A stretch of 64,000 nt of DNA. Origin: Dama dama. Lineage: Eukaryota > Chordata > Mammalia > Artiodactyla > Cervidae. The notes below the pieces were generated by a model. It had not been told where the DNA came from, ran no database searches, and saw only the letters and a program-made list of their open reading frames with translations. The translations under genes were made by a program, and so were the position numbers. Within the stretch, counting starts at the first letter, position 1; every line of letters starts with the position of its first letter. Location of the stretch: assembly GCF_033118175.1 (NCBI RefSeq), contig NC_083693.1, positions 57,591,981 through 57,655,980 on the forward strand, written 5' to 3'. Below are positions 21,867-35,518 of the stretch, one piece after another.

Positions 21867-23890
21867 CTTTATATACTTTCTGGCTAATTTAATAAGATAA
21901 TTTCCCCAAGATTTAGGCCTATAAATATTCATGTAAGGATTTTGTGGTTTCATTAAATTTCACTATAGAATATTTGTATTCATTTATGTATCCAAAAGGA
22001 GTGACTGGGAATGCTCATTTCCTAACATACTTGATGACCATTTGGCTTTAACACTACTTATATTTTTTAAAATGTGCAAAACCAAGACCAACTTGGTTTT
22101 AATATTAATTTGTTGATGACTTGTGAGGGTAAACATATTATCAGATGTTTGTCATTACTTTTTCCTTACGAATTGCTAATTACTTTGTTTAGGGTTTTGA
22201 TAGTCAGAAATTAATTTCTATAAACTTGATTCATCTGTATACAGACTCTTCTTCTGGTGCTGGAAAAACTTGCTTTCTGAGCCTGAAGCCCTGCACAGTG
22301 GTGAATTCACCCAGAGAGCCACCTTGACTCCCAACCTCCTCAGGCGACACCTTTCTTTCTTAAGTCGTGTTTGATATTTGAAATTAGGAGAGAAATGGCT
22401 GCTTCTTACCTTTCTGTTGTGCTCTACACCCATGACTTTTCCAAACCTTAACATCCCCTTTTTTTTTTCTTCACCCAGTTTTATTCTCACAATTAGCCAC
22501 CTGTCAGCCATATGTATTTTTTCCCCAAATGCCCATCACCACTGTCAATGTGGTCATTTCACTTTAAACTTCAATTTACATGTGCCAAAGCCTCCATCCT
22601 CCTCTAACCCCCACTTAAGAAACATGGTATATTTTGGTTCTCACTCTAAAATATCTTTTTAAAAAGTTCCAAGAACATAAGTAATGTTAATTTAAGCTGT
22701 TCCTTAAGAGCATATGTGCTGCAGTAGGATTTTGTTTTAGTCCTTTAGCAAAGACTGAACTAGAATGCTGGATGTTGCTGATTCTTCCTTACTGTCCATA
22801 CAGATAAAAATTTGTGCTCAAAAAGCTTTCCTCAAAGCTATTTCTTTTAGGTCTTTCATGTTGCATATAAATACCTGCTTCTTACCCTGTTCCCATATGG
22901 CATTTGAAGTCTTATGAAATTCCCCTTGATATTTATTTTTGCTTTCCCTCACGACTCCTTTACTAGTGAGGAATAATTTATAGGATCTCCAAAGTTCCTC
23001 AGTCACTGTCTTGAAGCAGAATGCTATTTAAATATATTTTAGAAGAGCTGTTTGTAAAATGAAAATGAATGTCATATCAGGCTTTATGGATGTTCTGTAT
23101 AAAGAATAGATTCAGCCTTAGAAACTGTAGTGTTATCATTTTCAGGTATTGTCTGAGCTGTGGCAAATATTCTCTATCCACAAGATATTATGTAAATGTA
23201 ACACAGCAAGTTAAACTTTCTGACTTTTAAAAGACTTGAGTTTTGTGCTGAACCAAAAGGCCAAGAAAAAGCAAGAAATAGTCAGTTTATACACTCTCTC
23301 TCCCTCTCTACCACAGTGTTCTAATCAATCCCTTCCTAAACATTAACCCCCCAAAATTACCAAGACAGAGTACTTGTTCCACCATGGTGGACAAGTTTCA
23401 TAAAATTTTCACTGCTCTCTGCTTCTCCTCTCCTGCTATAGTTTGTTTGTCCATGTTTTATCTTAACATAGGACTTGACCAATGTGATTATGTCCTTAGT
23501 TTTTGGGACTGATGATTTCATTGGCTTAGCGGCTTTGCGAATTTCAATTAAGTGTACTGGAAAGTTTTAACTTCTCGGGACCCTTGGGATCAGGGGATCT
23601 GTGACTTCATGGTTTTCTCCTATACTGAAAACAGTTATTTTTCCTGGGTCTTCCCATCAAGTCCTTTTAGGATTATTTGTTTTTGTTTCTTTGACTAGGC
23701 TGTATTTTTTGAGTGAAGTGCTATATCATACATAATTATGTTCCCTACTTCTCACATAACTCCATTCTGTAATAAGTTTAAAACAAGGGTTTTATAAATA
23801 AAAGTGATAATTTTTTAGGGCTTTTCTCTATGCCATGTCCAAATTGAGTATTACCTAAATGGAATTCTCATTTAATTTATTACATACCTT
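21866..23890. other. Repeat-poor unique sequence, no gene seen
   Basis: No recognised mobile element for about 2 kb. The open frames at 22218-22511 (minus) and 22378-22662 (plus) are below 100 residues, overlap each other and resemble no family. Confidence 0.45.
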
Positions 23891-23894
23891 GAGT

Positions 23895-24015
23895 GGGAGA
23901 TTCTGTAATTGTCTTCATTTTTATGATGATGATCTGAAGCGTAGAGGGGAAAGTTAAATATATTATCAAGCGATATATGGTAAATAAGTGATACAGCTAG
24001 GATTTGAATAAATAA
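23895..24015 (-). repeat. MIR SINE fragment
   Basis: The plus strand follows the antisense MIR order: 'gtcttcatttttatgatgatgatctgaagc', 'agaggggaaagttaaata', 'taaataagtgatacagctaggatttgaa'. It is well diverged. Confidence 0.65.
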
Positions 24016-26277
24016 ATGCTCTTACCTTTAAGCACTCTTCTGTGCTGTTCCTCATGAACAAATGAATAGACAAATAGTGCTTCCAGATTAACTTTGACTT
24101 GAACCTTTAAATGCCTCAAAAATAGAATTTTGGCCATTGGCACCAATATAAAAGTATAGATCTACTAAAATATAAAAGTATAGATCTACTATCAGATGAT
24201 GAAGACTACAGAAGTATCGAGCTATCTCTGTTGATGAGTAATTAAATATCTCAAATTTGGGCAGAGAATCAGAAGGAAGAGATGTTTTAAAAAGTATGAT
24301 TATTTAATAAATCTAATAATAAACTCTAAATACTTAAAACTTCTTGTGGCATGTATATGCAACTTACATGCTTATAAACTGCACATCTAGGGCCTTTATT
24401 ATTCTGTGCTCCAGTGTAGTGGTGATTGTGCTTATCTTGACCTTTTCTTGGGATTTTAGTTTAACTGCAAATCATATCTGGTGAGGACTTTAAGTGGAAA
24501 TCATTTGGAATTACAGTACCTGCAATGCCTCTGAAACACATTAAAAAGAACAATGGTTGTGATAAAGTATTCACAGCTTCTAAAAAATACATTCATTTAT
24601 GTCTGATGAGCATCGCTGAGCAGTAGTTTTATTTAAATTACCTTTATATTTCCTTGCTTCTGTTGATTTCCAAGCAGTAGGATCCTGTAGCCACACTTCC
24701 CTTGGACAACCCAAAAGTGAGACGCCTATATAAAACCCAGATATTTAACTGACTGCTCCAAACAATGACTTTGAAAATGCAAAGGTGTTTTGATGAAAGA
24801 CCAACAAGTAAAATTTTCTATCAAATGCATTCTTAGAGAATAACTTTTTCAATTGTTCATCTTGTTGAAAGATATGAATATATTCAGAAAATCCTCAAAT
24901 GAATTTATGATGCAGTCTGAAAGCACAAATAGCATATCACTATGACAGCAAACAGGGTTAAACGGGAAGCTAGCCACAGTGCCACAGGAGTTTAGTCTAG
25001 GTTCCTGATTAATTCTTTCATTGCACTGTGTGATTTGTGATTGCTCATGAGATGGCAGTGGATTTCATGACATGCAGCACAGAGTTACCTTATAAGCTCT
25101 TTTGTTCACTTCTTTCGGCTGCTGCATCTTTAACTTGGGCTGCCAGCTGGCATCTGGAATGTCAGCTCTGCAATATGTTAAGACCAACAGAGAGAGAATG
25201 GGGTGATTAGATCTCATCATTTAACGTATTCATTTGTAGGGACATTTGTGCAGAAGTTTTTTCTTTATCAGTAGTGAATATAGGGAAAGTCATTCCTCCA
25301 TTATTTGAAACATAATGAAATCATCTATTACTTCTCTGCTATTAACTCTAATTTGAAATAATCTACTCCAGTGTGCCTAAATTCACTTGTGGTGAGGATG
25401 GAAATAACAATCCAATTGGAAAACTGGGTGAACTATCTTTAAAATGGATGCATAAATCTCATTATTTGATTAAAATATATATATATATACATGTATCTTT
25501 GGAATGTGCTTCTATGTTGAGATTGTGGGAAAAGTCTAAATTGCTGAAATGCCAGTCTTTCTAATGAAATCTTTTCATCTAATATAAACATCCCTAGGGA
25601 CCACTTTTGACTTTGTTTCTTATCCTAGGTACTTGAAAATGTTTACTGTCTGGGTCAAGATATTTTCTAACCCAGAAAGTAGATTTTCCCTGTTTTATAT
25701 TGAAAAATGAAATGCCATTTTTTAGATTATTTGAAAAGACAACTGAATATACATTTTCATTAGAATTCTGCAGTCATAATGGAATTTGAAGGAGATTAAT
25801 GAAAACTGGCAAATATGATATATCTTTAATCTGGGAGACAAGATAACATATAAAAATGACTAATGTAAACATCAAATATACATAAAATTGCTAAAGAAAA
25901 TGGCAATTTTCTGTCTGCCTCCAAATATTAGGGCTTTCTTCCAAACTGCAAAACACCTTTAGCTCATATTAAAATTGCTATGAACATTATATATACATAC
26001 ATTAGAATGGCTAATCTTTGAGCATCCATCTTGACTGATTAAAGATATTTCACACTTGTTTGAAAATCATTAAAAATTAATACCATACTATTATGATAAT
26101 TAAGAGTCTCATACAACAAAAATAAAACATGGAAATGAGTGTTTGTGATAGGTCATATAAATGTAAAACCTAAAAATTTATTGCTTGGTATTTTAAGTTA
26201 GCAGTTTAGATAATTTTATTAGTCAGACTGACACTTAAGGCAGAGTTAAAATTGGAGTTATGAATTTGCCCTCTATT
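24016..26277. other. Repeat-poor unique sequence, no gene seen
   Basis: More than 2 kb with no recognisable SINE, LINE or LTR. A near-perfect direct repeat of aaaagtatagatctacta occurs twice near 24151-24190. Short TA runs lie at about 25478-25500. No coding signal. Confidence 0.45.
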
Positions 26278-26288
26278 AATCCTACTGT

Positions 26289-26555
26289 TGGAGAAGGCAA
26301 TGGCATCCCACTCCAGTTCTCTTGCCTGGAAAATGCTATGGATGGAGGAGCCTGGTAGGCTGCAGTCCATGGGGTCGCTAGGAGTTGGACACGACTGAGC
26401 GACTTCACTTTCACTTTTTTCTTTCATGCATTGGAGAAGGAAATGGCAACCCACCCCAGTGTTCTTGCCTGGAGAATCCCAGGGTCAGGGGAGCCTGGTG
26501 GGCTGCCGTCTATGGGGTCGCATGGAGTCGGACCCGACTGAAGCGACTTAGCAGC
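26289..26555 (+). mobile_element. Bov-A2 SINE (dimeric)
   Basis: Two Bov-A monomers in tandem. The first starts ggagaaggcaatggcatccc and the second ggagaaggaaatggcaaccc (near 26433), joined by the cttcactttcacttt linker; the end is gaagcgacttagcagca. A perfect 11-bp target-site duplication, aatcctactgt, lies at 26278-26288 and 26556-26566. Low divergence points to a young copy. Confidence 0.95.
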
Positions 26556-27016
26556 AATCCTACTGTATGTAAAGTATAGCTGGTCAGAGGGTGTCTGCTT
26601 TGCAGTTAATCAAGTGTGGTTTGTGGATAACGCAGGAGAGCAGAGTTTATACTGACCAGTTGAAAGGCTGTGATCTCAAATGGATCCCTGCATTTCTGTC
26701 TTCCTTTCCTCATCACTAGCCACTGAGGCTCTACAGCCCTGACCGCACAGTTGAGAGTGCAGATTATCAGACAAAGACGTTACTGAGATGTTTGCTCTCA
26801 ATTCTGTTTGGAATAGACAGACATATGTAAGTCCTGTACTTCTCATTCCTAAATAAACCACCAAGGCATGATGAGTCATCTTACTTCTACACAGTAGTCA
26901 TCTGTCATGAGAGTAGGCCTTGCAGTGGACCTAAGCTGTCCTTCATGTAAATAAAACTTCAATGATATTTGTCTACTTATTACAAGAAAATTTTGAGAAT
27001 AAATGAACATTATGAG

Positions 27017-27018
<2 letters not shown>

Positions 27019-27050
<32 letters not shown>

Positions 27051-27090
27051 TATGTGTGTATATATATGGTGTGTGTGTGTGTGTGTGTGT
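27019..27090. repeat. (TA)n and (GT)n microsatellite cluster
   Basis: A pure AT run (27019-27047), an interrupted TA/TG spacer, then a pure GT run (27069-27090). It is likely length-variable. Confidence 0.93.
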
Positions 27091-27139
27091 ATAATTGTCA
27101 ACAGCATGAGATTAGTAAATAAGGTATTAAAGAGCTGTC

Positions 27140-27300
27140 TGTATAGCCTTGAGCTGACTACATAATTTTTTAAAGATTATTTAGCATCTTTTAAGTAAGG
27201 ATATTCATAGTATATGACAGGATTGTTGTGAGATTGAAATAAGACAATATTATAAATTCATTAACATGATGCCTAGCATAGTAAGTGCTCTATAAATTAT
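27140..27300 (+). repeat. MIR SINE fragment
   Basis: The phrases 'ggattgttgtgagattgaaataagacaat', 'ttaacatgatgcctagcatagtaagtgctctataaa' match the 3' half of MIR on the plus strand. Confidence 0.7.
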
Positions 27301-28898
27301 TTAAAATTTATGTAACAAAATAATTGAAGTCAAGCAAACTGAGACTAAAAATAGAATCTCAGACATTATAGACAACATATAATTTCTTAAGTCATCACCA
27401 TATGGCTATGTAAGTATTTCCACAAAATCCTGTAGAGTGAAACAACAAATATTTTAAAATCTTTAAATGCTGTTTCCCACATAAAACTGATGTCTGAGAG
27501 AAAATCTACAGGGTTTTCCTCACTAAAAAAAGTCATCTTTTAACTGTTTTCCTTAAGATATACAATTTTAACTACAAATGTAGAATATGTAGAAGGCACT
27601 CACTCTTCATTTTATCATGGTCTTTCCAAACACATTACCTATTCCTTCTAGAAGTTTATACTTTGGCAATGAAGTATATTTGTACATATATAACTATGTA
27701 CATATATACACATATATACATATGTGTGTGTGATTGAGGTTTTCAACAAGCCCTCTATGTAAAAGAACTTTTCTAAATTGTCAAATTAGTTTGCTTTTCG
27801 TAAAATAATGTTTTTATGCCATAGTTGTAAAGCATTTGAGCTGTAACTAGTCAGCTATATATGATTTAATTTCTATTTTCATTTCTTTGCATTCCTGGGT
27901 GAAACATTTCCTATTTAAATCAGATAAGCATTTTCTAATGTGCCAGGGTTTTACTTAGTTGACTGGGCATATGGTGGCTTAATTCACCTATTCGTCTCCT
28001 GCCCCACTTTCAGACATGTGCTAATAGCAATCATTGTTTCCACATCTTGTAAACTGAGCATCCTGAGTCTACATCTCTGTTTAAAAAAAAACACACACAA
28101 AAAAACCCTGTGGTATAATATCCAAGCTGCTACTGGAAAGGATTAGAATGTGTAAACAGAATGAGGACACATCTTTTAATATAATCTTTGAAATTTAAAC
28201 AGCTATTGCCAGTGAAAAGAGTAATTTCCTTCTGCTTGCCTCCAAAGATTAGTACTCTATTTCACATAGCAAACGAGAAAGACTCTTATGTTGCTACTTT
28301 TGATTAGGAAAAGCAGCCACAAGCAGATGAAAGATCAGAAAAAAACCTCTAAAAATACTCTTTTCTTCACCAGCAATGGAACTTGGGAGCTTTGAACCAA
28401 TTAAAGATGTTTTTCATTGTAAGTCTCTACTTCTTGGGTGTCGAATATCCATTCAAAGCTGGGTTGAAAATCTAGGAATGTGCATAAATCTCATACTGGC
28501 TCAAGTAGGTCCAAAATATTCCAGCCACTCATGGAGGCAGTGAGGGCCGTGTTTTCATCTCAGTCTGAGATGTCTTAAGCTGCCAAGACACTAGAAGGGC
28601 AATTTTATCCCAAGATGTCGTTCATAACACAGATGCCAGAGTCAGCCACTGACATCCCTGGCTAGTCCTGTGGAACTCCAGTTAACAGCTGGCTGCTTGG
28701 CTTGCCAAAGAATCCACAGTTTTTTGAACTCCTGCCTTTCTTCTGGCTTCCAGCCTTTGCAAAGAGAAAGCACACAGTCATTCCGTTTTCACAGCTGCAA
28801 AGAAAATCAGAAGCTGGCGAGTAAGGATGATTTGTGGGTTGAAGGAAGGAAGATTTGTTTTCAATGATACAATCAAGGACACCATTAGCATGGAGTAG
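27301..28898. other. Unique sequence, no gene seen
   Basis: An imperfect TACATATA/TGTG simple stretch lies near 27680-27735. Otherwise no repeat or coding signal is recognised. The frames at 27940-28146 and 28670-28867 are short and resemble no family. Confidence 0.45.
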
Positions 28899-29117
28899 GG
28901 CTCCTCAGGTGGTGCTAGTGGTAAAGAATCCACCTGCCAATGCAGGAGACACAAGGGACACGGGTTAGATCCCTAGGTTGGGAAGACCCTCTGGAGTAGG
29001 TAGGAACTGGCAACCCACTCAGTATTCTTGCCTGGAAAATTCTATGGACAGAAGAGCCTGGCAGACTACAGTCCATGGGCCCCCAGAGAATTGGACACAA
29101 CTGAGCATGCACAAACA
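28899..29117 (+). mobile_element. Bov-tA SINE
   Basis: The head gggctcctcaggtggtgcta and body to ggacacaactgagcatgcac are present on the plus strand with moderate divergence. No clear target-site duplication. Confidence 0.9.
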
Positions 29118-29344
29118 TATTTGAGAGCAAACAAATAAAAGGAGCCCATTTCTTGGAAGTTATAGGCTCTTAGCAGCAAGGCTGGGCTATCAGATATCAT
29201 TTATGTATGAAAAAATATGGATCTTGTCCCTTGTCCTGCTGGTAGAGAGACACAGCCTTGCGTACCCCTCCTCACCCTTGTGAACATCATATGTGCAGAA
29301 CCTGAATCTCAGAGCCAGTGGGTTGCATGAGGGGACGTTGGAGG

Positions 29345-29658
29345 AAGGTGGTCAAACGTTACAAATTTCCAGTTATAAGATAAATAAATACTAGAGATGT
29401 CACGTAGAACGTGATGACTCTAGCTAACACTGTGTATGATACATAGGAAAGTTAAGAGAGTAAATCTTAAAATGGATCCCAAGTAAAAAGTTTTTTCTTC
29501 TTCCTTTTCTTTTTATTGTATCTACATGAGAAGACTGTGGTTAGCTGAATCTACTATGGTAATCATTTCACAAAATATGAAAATCAAACCATCATGCTGT
29601 ATGTCTTAGACTTATACATGATCTGTGACAATTATTTCTCAATAAAACTGAAAAAAAA
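29345..29658 (+). mobile_element. Old L1 3' UTR fragment
   Basis: The plus strand follows the older mammalian L1 3' end: 'ggtggtcaaacgttacaaatttccagttataagataaataaatac', 'gtgatgactctagctaacactgtgta', 'ggtaatcatttcacaaaatatg', 'cttagacttatacatgat' and 'atttctcaataaaactg' followed by A(10). It is 5'-truncated and non-coding. Confidence 0.8.
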
Positions 29659-30130
29659 AAATGGATCAGAAACACTGCTGGACCAAAAAGATGGCAGAGG
29701 CTGTAGGGAAAAGGCAGCAAATTTAGAATGACTGGCAGAGACAGAGGTTACTGGGAAAAAAATAAAGAATAACCCACATCTTACAAAAAAAAGGTAGGAT
29801 TCCAACATGACCTGATTGGGATTTTACTCCGTTATGATACATTTAACTTTAGTTTAAGCCAATTGGTTTATAAGAAATTATAAAAGCATTCCCAAATTAG
29901 ACCCTAACACTTAAAAATAGGTCAACACATTCAATAGCTTGTAAGGCCAATGAGGGTGCTTGTCTTAATTCCAGCCATATCATCAGTATATAGTATGTTA
30001 TTGGTACAAAATAAGGGTTCAATAGATATTATTGACAGAAAGAAGGAAGGAGGGGATTAAGAAAAGGCAGGAGGGAGAGAGGAAAAGAGAAGGTGTGAAA
30101 GACTTAGAAACCTTCTAAAAACGTAATGTA

Positions 30131-30966
30131 AAATGCGAGGCTGGATGAAGCACAAGCTGGGATCAAGATTTCTGGGAGAAATATCAATAATCTTAGACAT
30201 GCAGATGATACCACCCTTATGGCAGAAAGTGAAGAGGAACTAAAAAACCTCTTGGTGAAAGTGAAAGAGGAGTGTGAAAAACCTGACTTAAAACTCAACA
30301 TTCAAACAACTAAGATCATGGCATCCAGTCCCATCACTTCGTGGCAAATAGATGGGGAAAGAGTGGAAACAGTGACAGACTTTATTTTTTTGGGCTCCAA
30401 AATTGCTGCTGATGGGACTGCAGCCATGAATTTAAAAGACCCTTGCTCCTTGGAAGAAAAGCTATGACCAACCTAGACAACATATTAAAAAGCAGAGACA
30501 TTACTTTGCCAACAAAGGTCCGTCTAGTCAAAGCCATGGTTTTCCCAGTAGTCATGTATGGATATGAGAGTTGGACTATGAAGAAAGCTGAGCACTGAAG
30601 AACTGATGCTTTTGAACTATGGTGTTGGTGAAGACTCTTGAGAGTCCCTTGGACTGCAAGGAGATCCAACCAGACAATCCTGAAGGAGATCAGCCCTGGA
30701 TGTTCATTGGAAGGACTGATGCTGAAGCTGAAACTCCAATACTTTGGCCATCTGATGCGAAGAACTGACTCATTGGTAAAGACCCTGATGCTAGGAAAGA
30801 TTGAAGGCAGGAACAGAAGGGGATGGCAGAGGACGAGATGGTTGGATGGCATCACTGACTCTATGGACATGTAAGCTCTGGGAGTTGGTGATGGACAGGG
30901 AAGCCTGGCATGCTGCAGTCCATGGGGTTGCAGAGTCGAACACGATTTAGCAACTGAACTGAACTG
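30131..30966 (+). mobile_element. BovB LINE 3' part with end of RT
   Basis: About 836 bp of BovB. It begins at the GMKHKLG-type segment just before the RT catalytic motif, which reads HADD (30198-30209) instead of YADD. The open frame 30219-30467 gives MAESEEELKNLLVKVKEECE and DFIFLGSKIAADG. A frameshift follows, and later frames give the ESWT and RMRWLD-like (TRWLDGITDSMDM) blocks up to the end at caactgaactgaactg. It is non-functional. The long minus-strand frame across it (30382-31071) is an antisense shadow. Confidence 0.92.
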
Positions 30967-32047
30967 AAAAACATGATAACATTTAGAAACTAAAGCTAGA
31001 TTTTGAAATTTGTAACATAGCTTTTCACCTGCAGATTTATATATAATTTTAGCACAAAAGATAAAGATCACAATTTTGATCCACCTGTTCCTGTTAAAAT
31101 AATTATTTTACTGAGGGGAAAAATGAATGCACTAAAAGCAAACTAAAGTGTCATCTGGGAATACTGAGTGAGGCTCATAATATGCAACAATAACTAAAAA
31201 TTCAAAGGCCAGATGGCTTATAGCAAGGAAGATAAAATAGTTGTTATAGGGATTAGATGAAAATCAACAGAACATTATAGCCAAAAGCCACAAAATTGAT
31301 AGCAACAGCACATAGAGGGGAAAAATATTTATTTAAATGTTGAAAGTTTGGATTCCAAAATAGGCTACACTTTATTTAGTTTCCAAATAATCTATTTTAT
31401 TCTAATTTAAGTAAATTATGTTTATTGGTTATCTATTAACATGTCAGGAACCCTATTTGAAAAAAAAAACAAAATTTGCTAATGACTACAAATATATCCG
31501 GAAAATGAGCTAGAACTCAGAAGTATTATGGTAAAAGTAAAAATTAGCCACTTTGACACAGAAGCAACAAGAATTCAAGTTGCAGCTGGTGTTGTGGGAT
31601 GTCCTGGGATATGATTTAATGCATAAATGAATGTACTTTGGATAGATAATGAAAAACTTGTCTCAAGAGGGATTGTATCTATAAAATTTAGAATTACAAG
31701 ACAAAGGCAAAAACACTGGCTCAGAATTGAGTGATCTAAGGTCAAAATCTGCCTATGACTCTGGTGGAATTAGGAAACCAGACTTCATCAAAACCACACA
31801 GTAGAGATCGCTGCAACTTTAATAATATTTATTAATGATATAGTTGTGAGTATTCAACATATTCTCAATGAGATATTTGAACCTGGAACAATATGAGGTG
31901 CCATATAAGGAAGTAATAACTGTCAGAGTCATTACCATTGCTGTACTTGAATTAGGAATTTTCTTATATTGATAAACTGTGCAGATAAAAAGGGGGATAA
32001 CAGCAGGAGTGAAGGTGAAAGAGTGTGCATGTAGAAAATTGTGTAGT
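30967..32047. other. Unique AT-rich sequence, no gene seen
   Basis: No repeat family or coding signal recognised. It ends at the duplicated target site of the next SINE. Confidence 0.45.
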
Positions 32048-32059
32048 AAGGCTAACTGG

Positions 32060-32290
32060 ATGGGCTTCCTAGGTGGGTCAGTGGTAAAGAACCTGCCTGC
32101 CATTGCAGGATTTGCCAGAGATGCAAATTCAACCCCTGGGTTAGGAAGATCCCCTGGAGGAGGAAATGACAACCCACTCCAGTATTCTTGCGTGGAGAAT
32201 TCCATGGTCAGAGGAGCCTGGTGGGCTAGAGTCCATGCGGTTGCAAAGAGTTATACATGACTGAGTGATGGAACGCACACACACACACAG
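32060..32290 (+). mobile_element. Bov-tA SINE with (AC)n tail
   Basis: Head tgggcttcctaggtgggtca, body to tatacatgactgagtgatgg, and a tail with about seven AC units (32276-32289). A perfect 12-bp target-site duplication, aaggctaactgg, lies at 32048-32059 and 32291-32302. Confidence 0.95.
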
Positions 32291-32302
32291 AAGGCTAACT
32301 GG

Positions 32303-35300
32303 TGACAGATTTCCACTGAACTGTTTAGACCCAGTAAAAATTGTTTTCTGTGGGGGAAAAGTATTTCAGTGCCAGACCCCTGAGAAGAAAAAACATCTTG
32401 ACTTTCAACACACCAAAGTTTCCCATATAATGTTCTATTAACTTCCTTCCTTTGTGGTTGACATCTTAACACAAAGATATTATTGAACAGATATCACAGA
32501 ATCCTTACAGACAAGATAAACTTGTACTAGACATCTAGCTTTTATACTAAGTCTCTCAAAATAGTAATTATTGGGGCTGTTCTACCATGGGAGATGATTT
32601 GTTTTTACTTCCTGCTAGAGCTGTCGGCTTACATCTTGTCAACCTATGCTGTGTAGGTGTATGTACATCTATATGGAAAGGTATGGAAATTTTTTAATCT
32701 GTTACAGAAAAATTCTGAACCCATTTGTGAGTTAAGTGTGCATTCCTGACATTAAATTTAAAATGTAAATAATTATTTCATTTTTTTTAACTGATGGTTT
32801 TCCCTTCTGTGGCAGTGGTGGTCTTCGGCCACACAATACAGGAGACATCAGAGACCATGGCCATAGCAGAAGGCCACACACTTCAAATTTATGCTCTCGA
32901 GTAGTTTGTATGCCATTTGTCTTTTTGACTGAACAGTGCACGCTGGCACAGTATTAGATTCTGTGAGCACATCAAAGAGATATAAGATATTATTCTTGTC
33001 CCTCAGGCCTGAGTTGTTTTACTGCACTTTTCTCAAATGAAAACATAATGAAACCCCTGAATTGGTTAACTTTAGGGGAAGAGTAGCATGCTTTTCTTTT
33101 CTTAGGATCTCACAAAAGATTTCAGCTCACTTATTCCCTTCAGATAGAAGGATTGAACGGCCTGCATATGGATTTAGGGGGAGAAAGCAGTTTGAGCAAG
33201 GTGGGGGCATCTCAGCACTTCACTGAGAAGAGTGAAGTGATTCCAGATAAGGTGTTGAAAGCCTGTAAAACTCACCTACGACAAAGGCAAGAGCACCTTT
33301 ATTTGTGATTTCTAGCCCGCAGTTCTGTGGCATAGATTCCTGATGCATTTTTATAGATTTTATTGGCTACCTTTAAATGCTTTCTTGAGAGTTCCTTTTC
33401 ATACTTTCATAATTTGCTGAAACTGTCTAAGGCAGAGGACAAGTTTGGGATGTGATGAGGGATGGGGTGGGGTCCTACACTTATTTTACATGCTGTGAGC
33501 CAAGCTGAATGATTTTTAAGGTATCATGTCACAGATACATATCAAGATAGTGATTCTGGGTTTCGCAAAATGGAAAGAAGATAAACTGCCTGCATATTAG
33601 CATAGAAGGAAATATGGAGTCTATTTCTAATCAGGGAATACTTTGTCAATATGCATATTAGCATTATGAGTATATTAAAACACTGGAGGGATTTTAAAGT
33701 AGGGGCAGACAATAGGCATTTATTCGCTAAGTTATACTCAGTATTCAACAAGGAGAAAAAGAGAAGATGAGTCTGGAAGTATGGATGGGAAAAACTGAGG
33801 AAATTTACTGTTTTACTAAAACTATTATCATAAGGGATCAGGAGCAAGGAGGAAAATTAGCAATCAGGTGGGTGTAGACTCTTGAGGGAGGCAAAATTGT
33901 AGTCTGTAAGGGAGTATGTAAATATAATGTAAACATAGAATATTTTCACTTAATGGCATTTTCTGATTTTCAAAATTCAGCTTTGGCACCTGACTATGAT
34001 CTGAGGTTTTATTTTTATTTCTTTCATCACTCACATTTTAATTTTCAAAGTTTTAGTGATTGAAGCATAACTTGATAAAATATTTTCTGAGGCCTCACAG
34101 TCAGAAGTTGAAGCCACAAGCTTCTGCAATCTTCAATAATTTTATGCTAAGTACTTGGGAACATGAGCTCTTCATTTGAATTAAGGATGGAGATGTTTCT
34201 GGGAATAAAGAGCCACTTGTTATTGGTCTCCTGGCCAAAATCAAACCAAATGGACTGTGAAATGATTGTGTTCATAAAAAGGCATGTAATAAAGGCCAGT
34301 GTGAGTATAATAGGAAATTTTCACTATCTACAGAATCAGTAGAAATGTTATGTTAATAAATCTGGTATACTGGATTGTTTTTTTTAACTCTATATATGCC
34401 TTAAATGACCATGTTATTGTATCTTTAGACTTGAAGTTGAACAGAGCTCTGCAATAATGTTTCATTCCTGAAAATAAAATGAGTCCTTTCCCTCTTTTCC
34501 TGTAGAAATGCTTTAAGCTTATATGTATTCACTAGATTTTTAATATTGTATTATTCCCTGTTTAGAGCTTTTATTCAGGAAAATGTAAGCTTAAGATGTT
34601 CATTTATTGGGCAATTTAGTTGAGGACAAGTTATACTTGGAGTATTTTAAAATAGAAAATGACTCCTAGCCCTCTTGTTCCCTTCATTAGACTGGAGGGG
34701 AAAAAAAGAACTAAAAATTATCCAGATTTCACAGACACATTTTTAAAAATTTTATGCAACAGATTCTTTATAACATTAGAAAATGTGTTCCAAGCAAGAG
34801 CTATTGGAATGGAATTTTCAAAGTCTTAAGGTTTAGAACACATACTTAATACTGTCACAATTCATGGTGAAGTGAGCTAATAAATGCTTTGTGTATCACA
34901 AGTGCACATAAATTGAGCATTTGTTGCCTCTACCCAGTTTATAATATAAGAAGGGAAAAGGGCCTGCTCTAGGGTAAATGCTAAAGAAATGGTCTGAACC
35001 ATTGTAACTTTTTGATTATTGGAATTACCAGGCTGGGTTTATTTATCTTCTCTATTAGCTGCATTTCCTCTCATCAGTATCACCCATCACCCTACTCCCA
35101 ACCCATCTGATGCCCTTAAACAAATTCTTAATTGGGCAGCACATTGAATTATCTTATTGTATTATATTCCATTATCTTCCAGAGAATGTTCATGAGCATA
35201 GAGTTGATATTAAAAGTTCTGATTCCTACTTCTAAAACTATGCATTCTATTCCTAGGTGGATTTATTGTGAAGTTAATAGAAAGCTTAAGCTTCAGATTC

Positions 35301-35379
35301 CTTTGCTTCTCATGAGAGGGGTTTTAGTAATACATTCATATGGTTGAACACTTCTGTAAATTTTCAGAAATGAAGCATT
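32303..35379. other. Three kilobases of unique sequence, no gene seen
   Basis: I recognise no SINE, LINE or LTR and no coding signal. The longest frame (33542-33847, minus) has leucine/serine/phenylalanine-rich, AT-driven composition and no family resemblance. Its lack of young repeats makes it comparable to the other repeat-poor blocks of the window. Confidence 0.45.
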
Positions 35380-35475
35380 TTATTTTTTAAAATGAAGTAT
35401 AGTTAATTTACAGTGCTGTGTTAGCTTCAGGTGTATTTTGAGCAAACTGATTGGAATATATACATATTCTTTAGA
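35380..35475 (-). mobile_element. Old L1 3' UTR fragment
   Basis: The phrase 'aatgaagtatagttaatttacagtgctgtgttagcttcaggtgta' is the antisense of the older L1 3' UTR; the same segment recurs at 63537. Short and non-coding. Confidence 0.7.
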
Positions 35476-35518
35476 AATAAAGTATTTTAAGTGCGATTAG
35501 TTAGGCCCCACAATCTTT

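Noticed and set aside
22218..22662. Two opposing open frames of 94-97 residues
   Set aside because: They overlap on opposite strands and have no family resemblance or supporting signals.
26289..26555. Regularly spaced repeats as a CRISPR-like array
   Set aside because: They are the two monomers of a Bov-A2 SINE in a vertebrate genome; no spacer structure is present.
30382..31071. A 229-residue minus-strand open frame
   Set aside because: It is antisense to a BovB copy on the plus strand. The same antisense frame recurs wherever this BovB segment occurs, for example 50072-50611.
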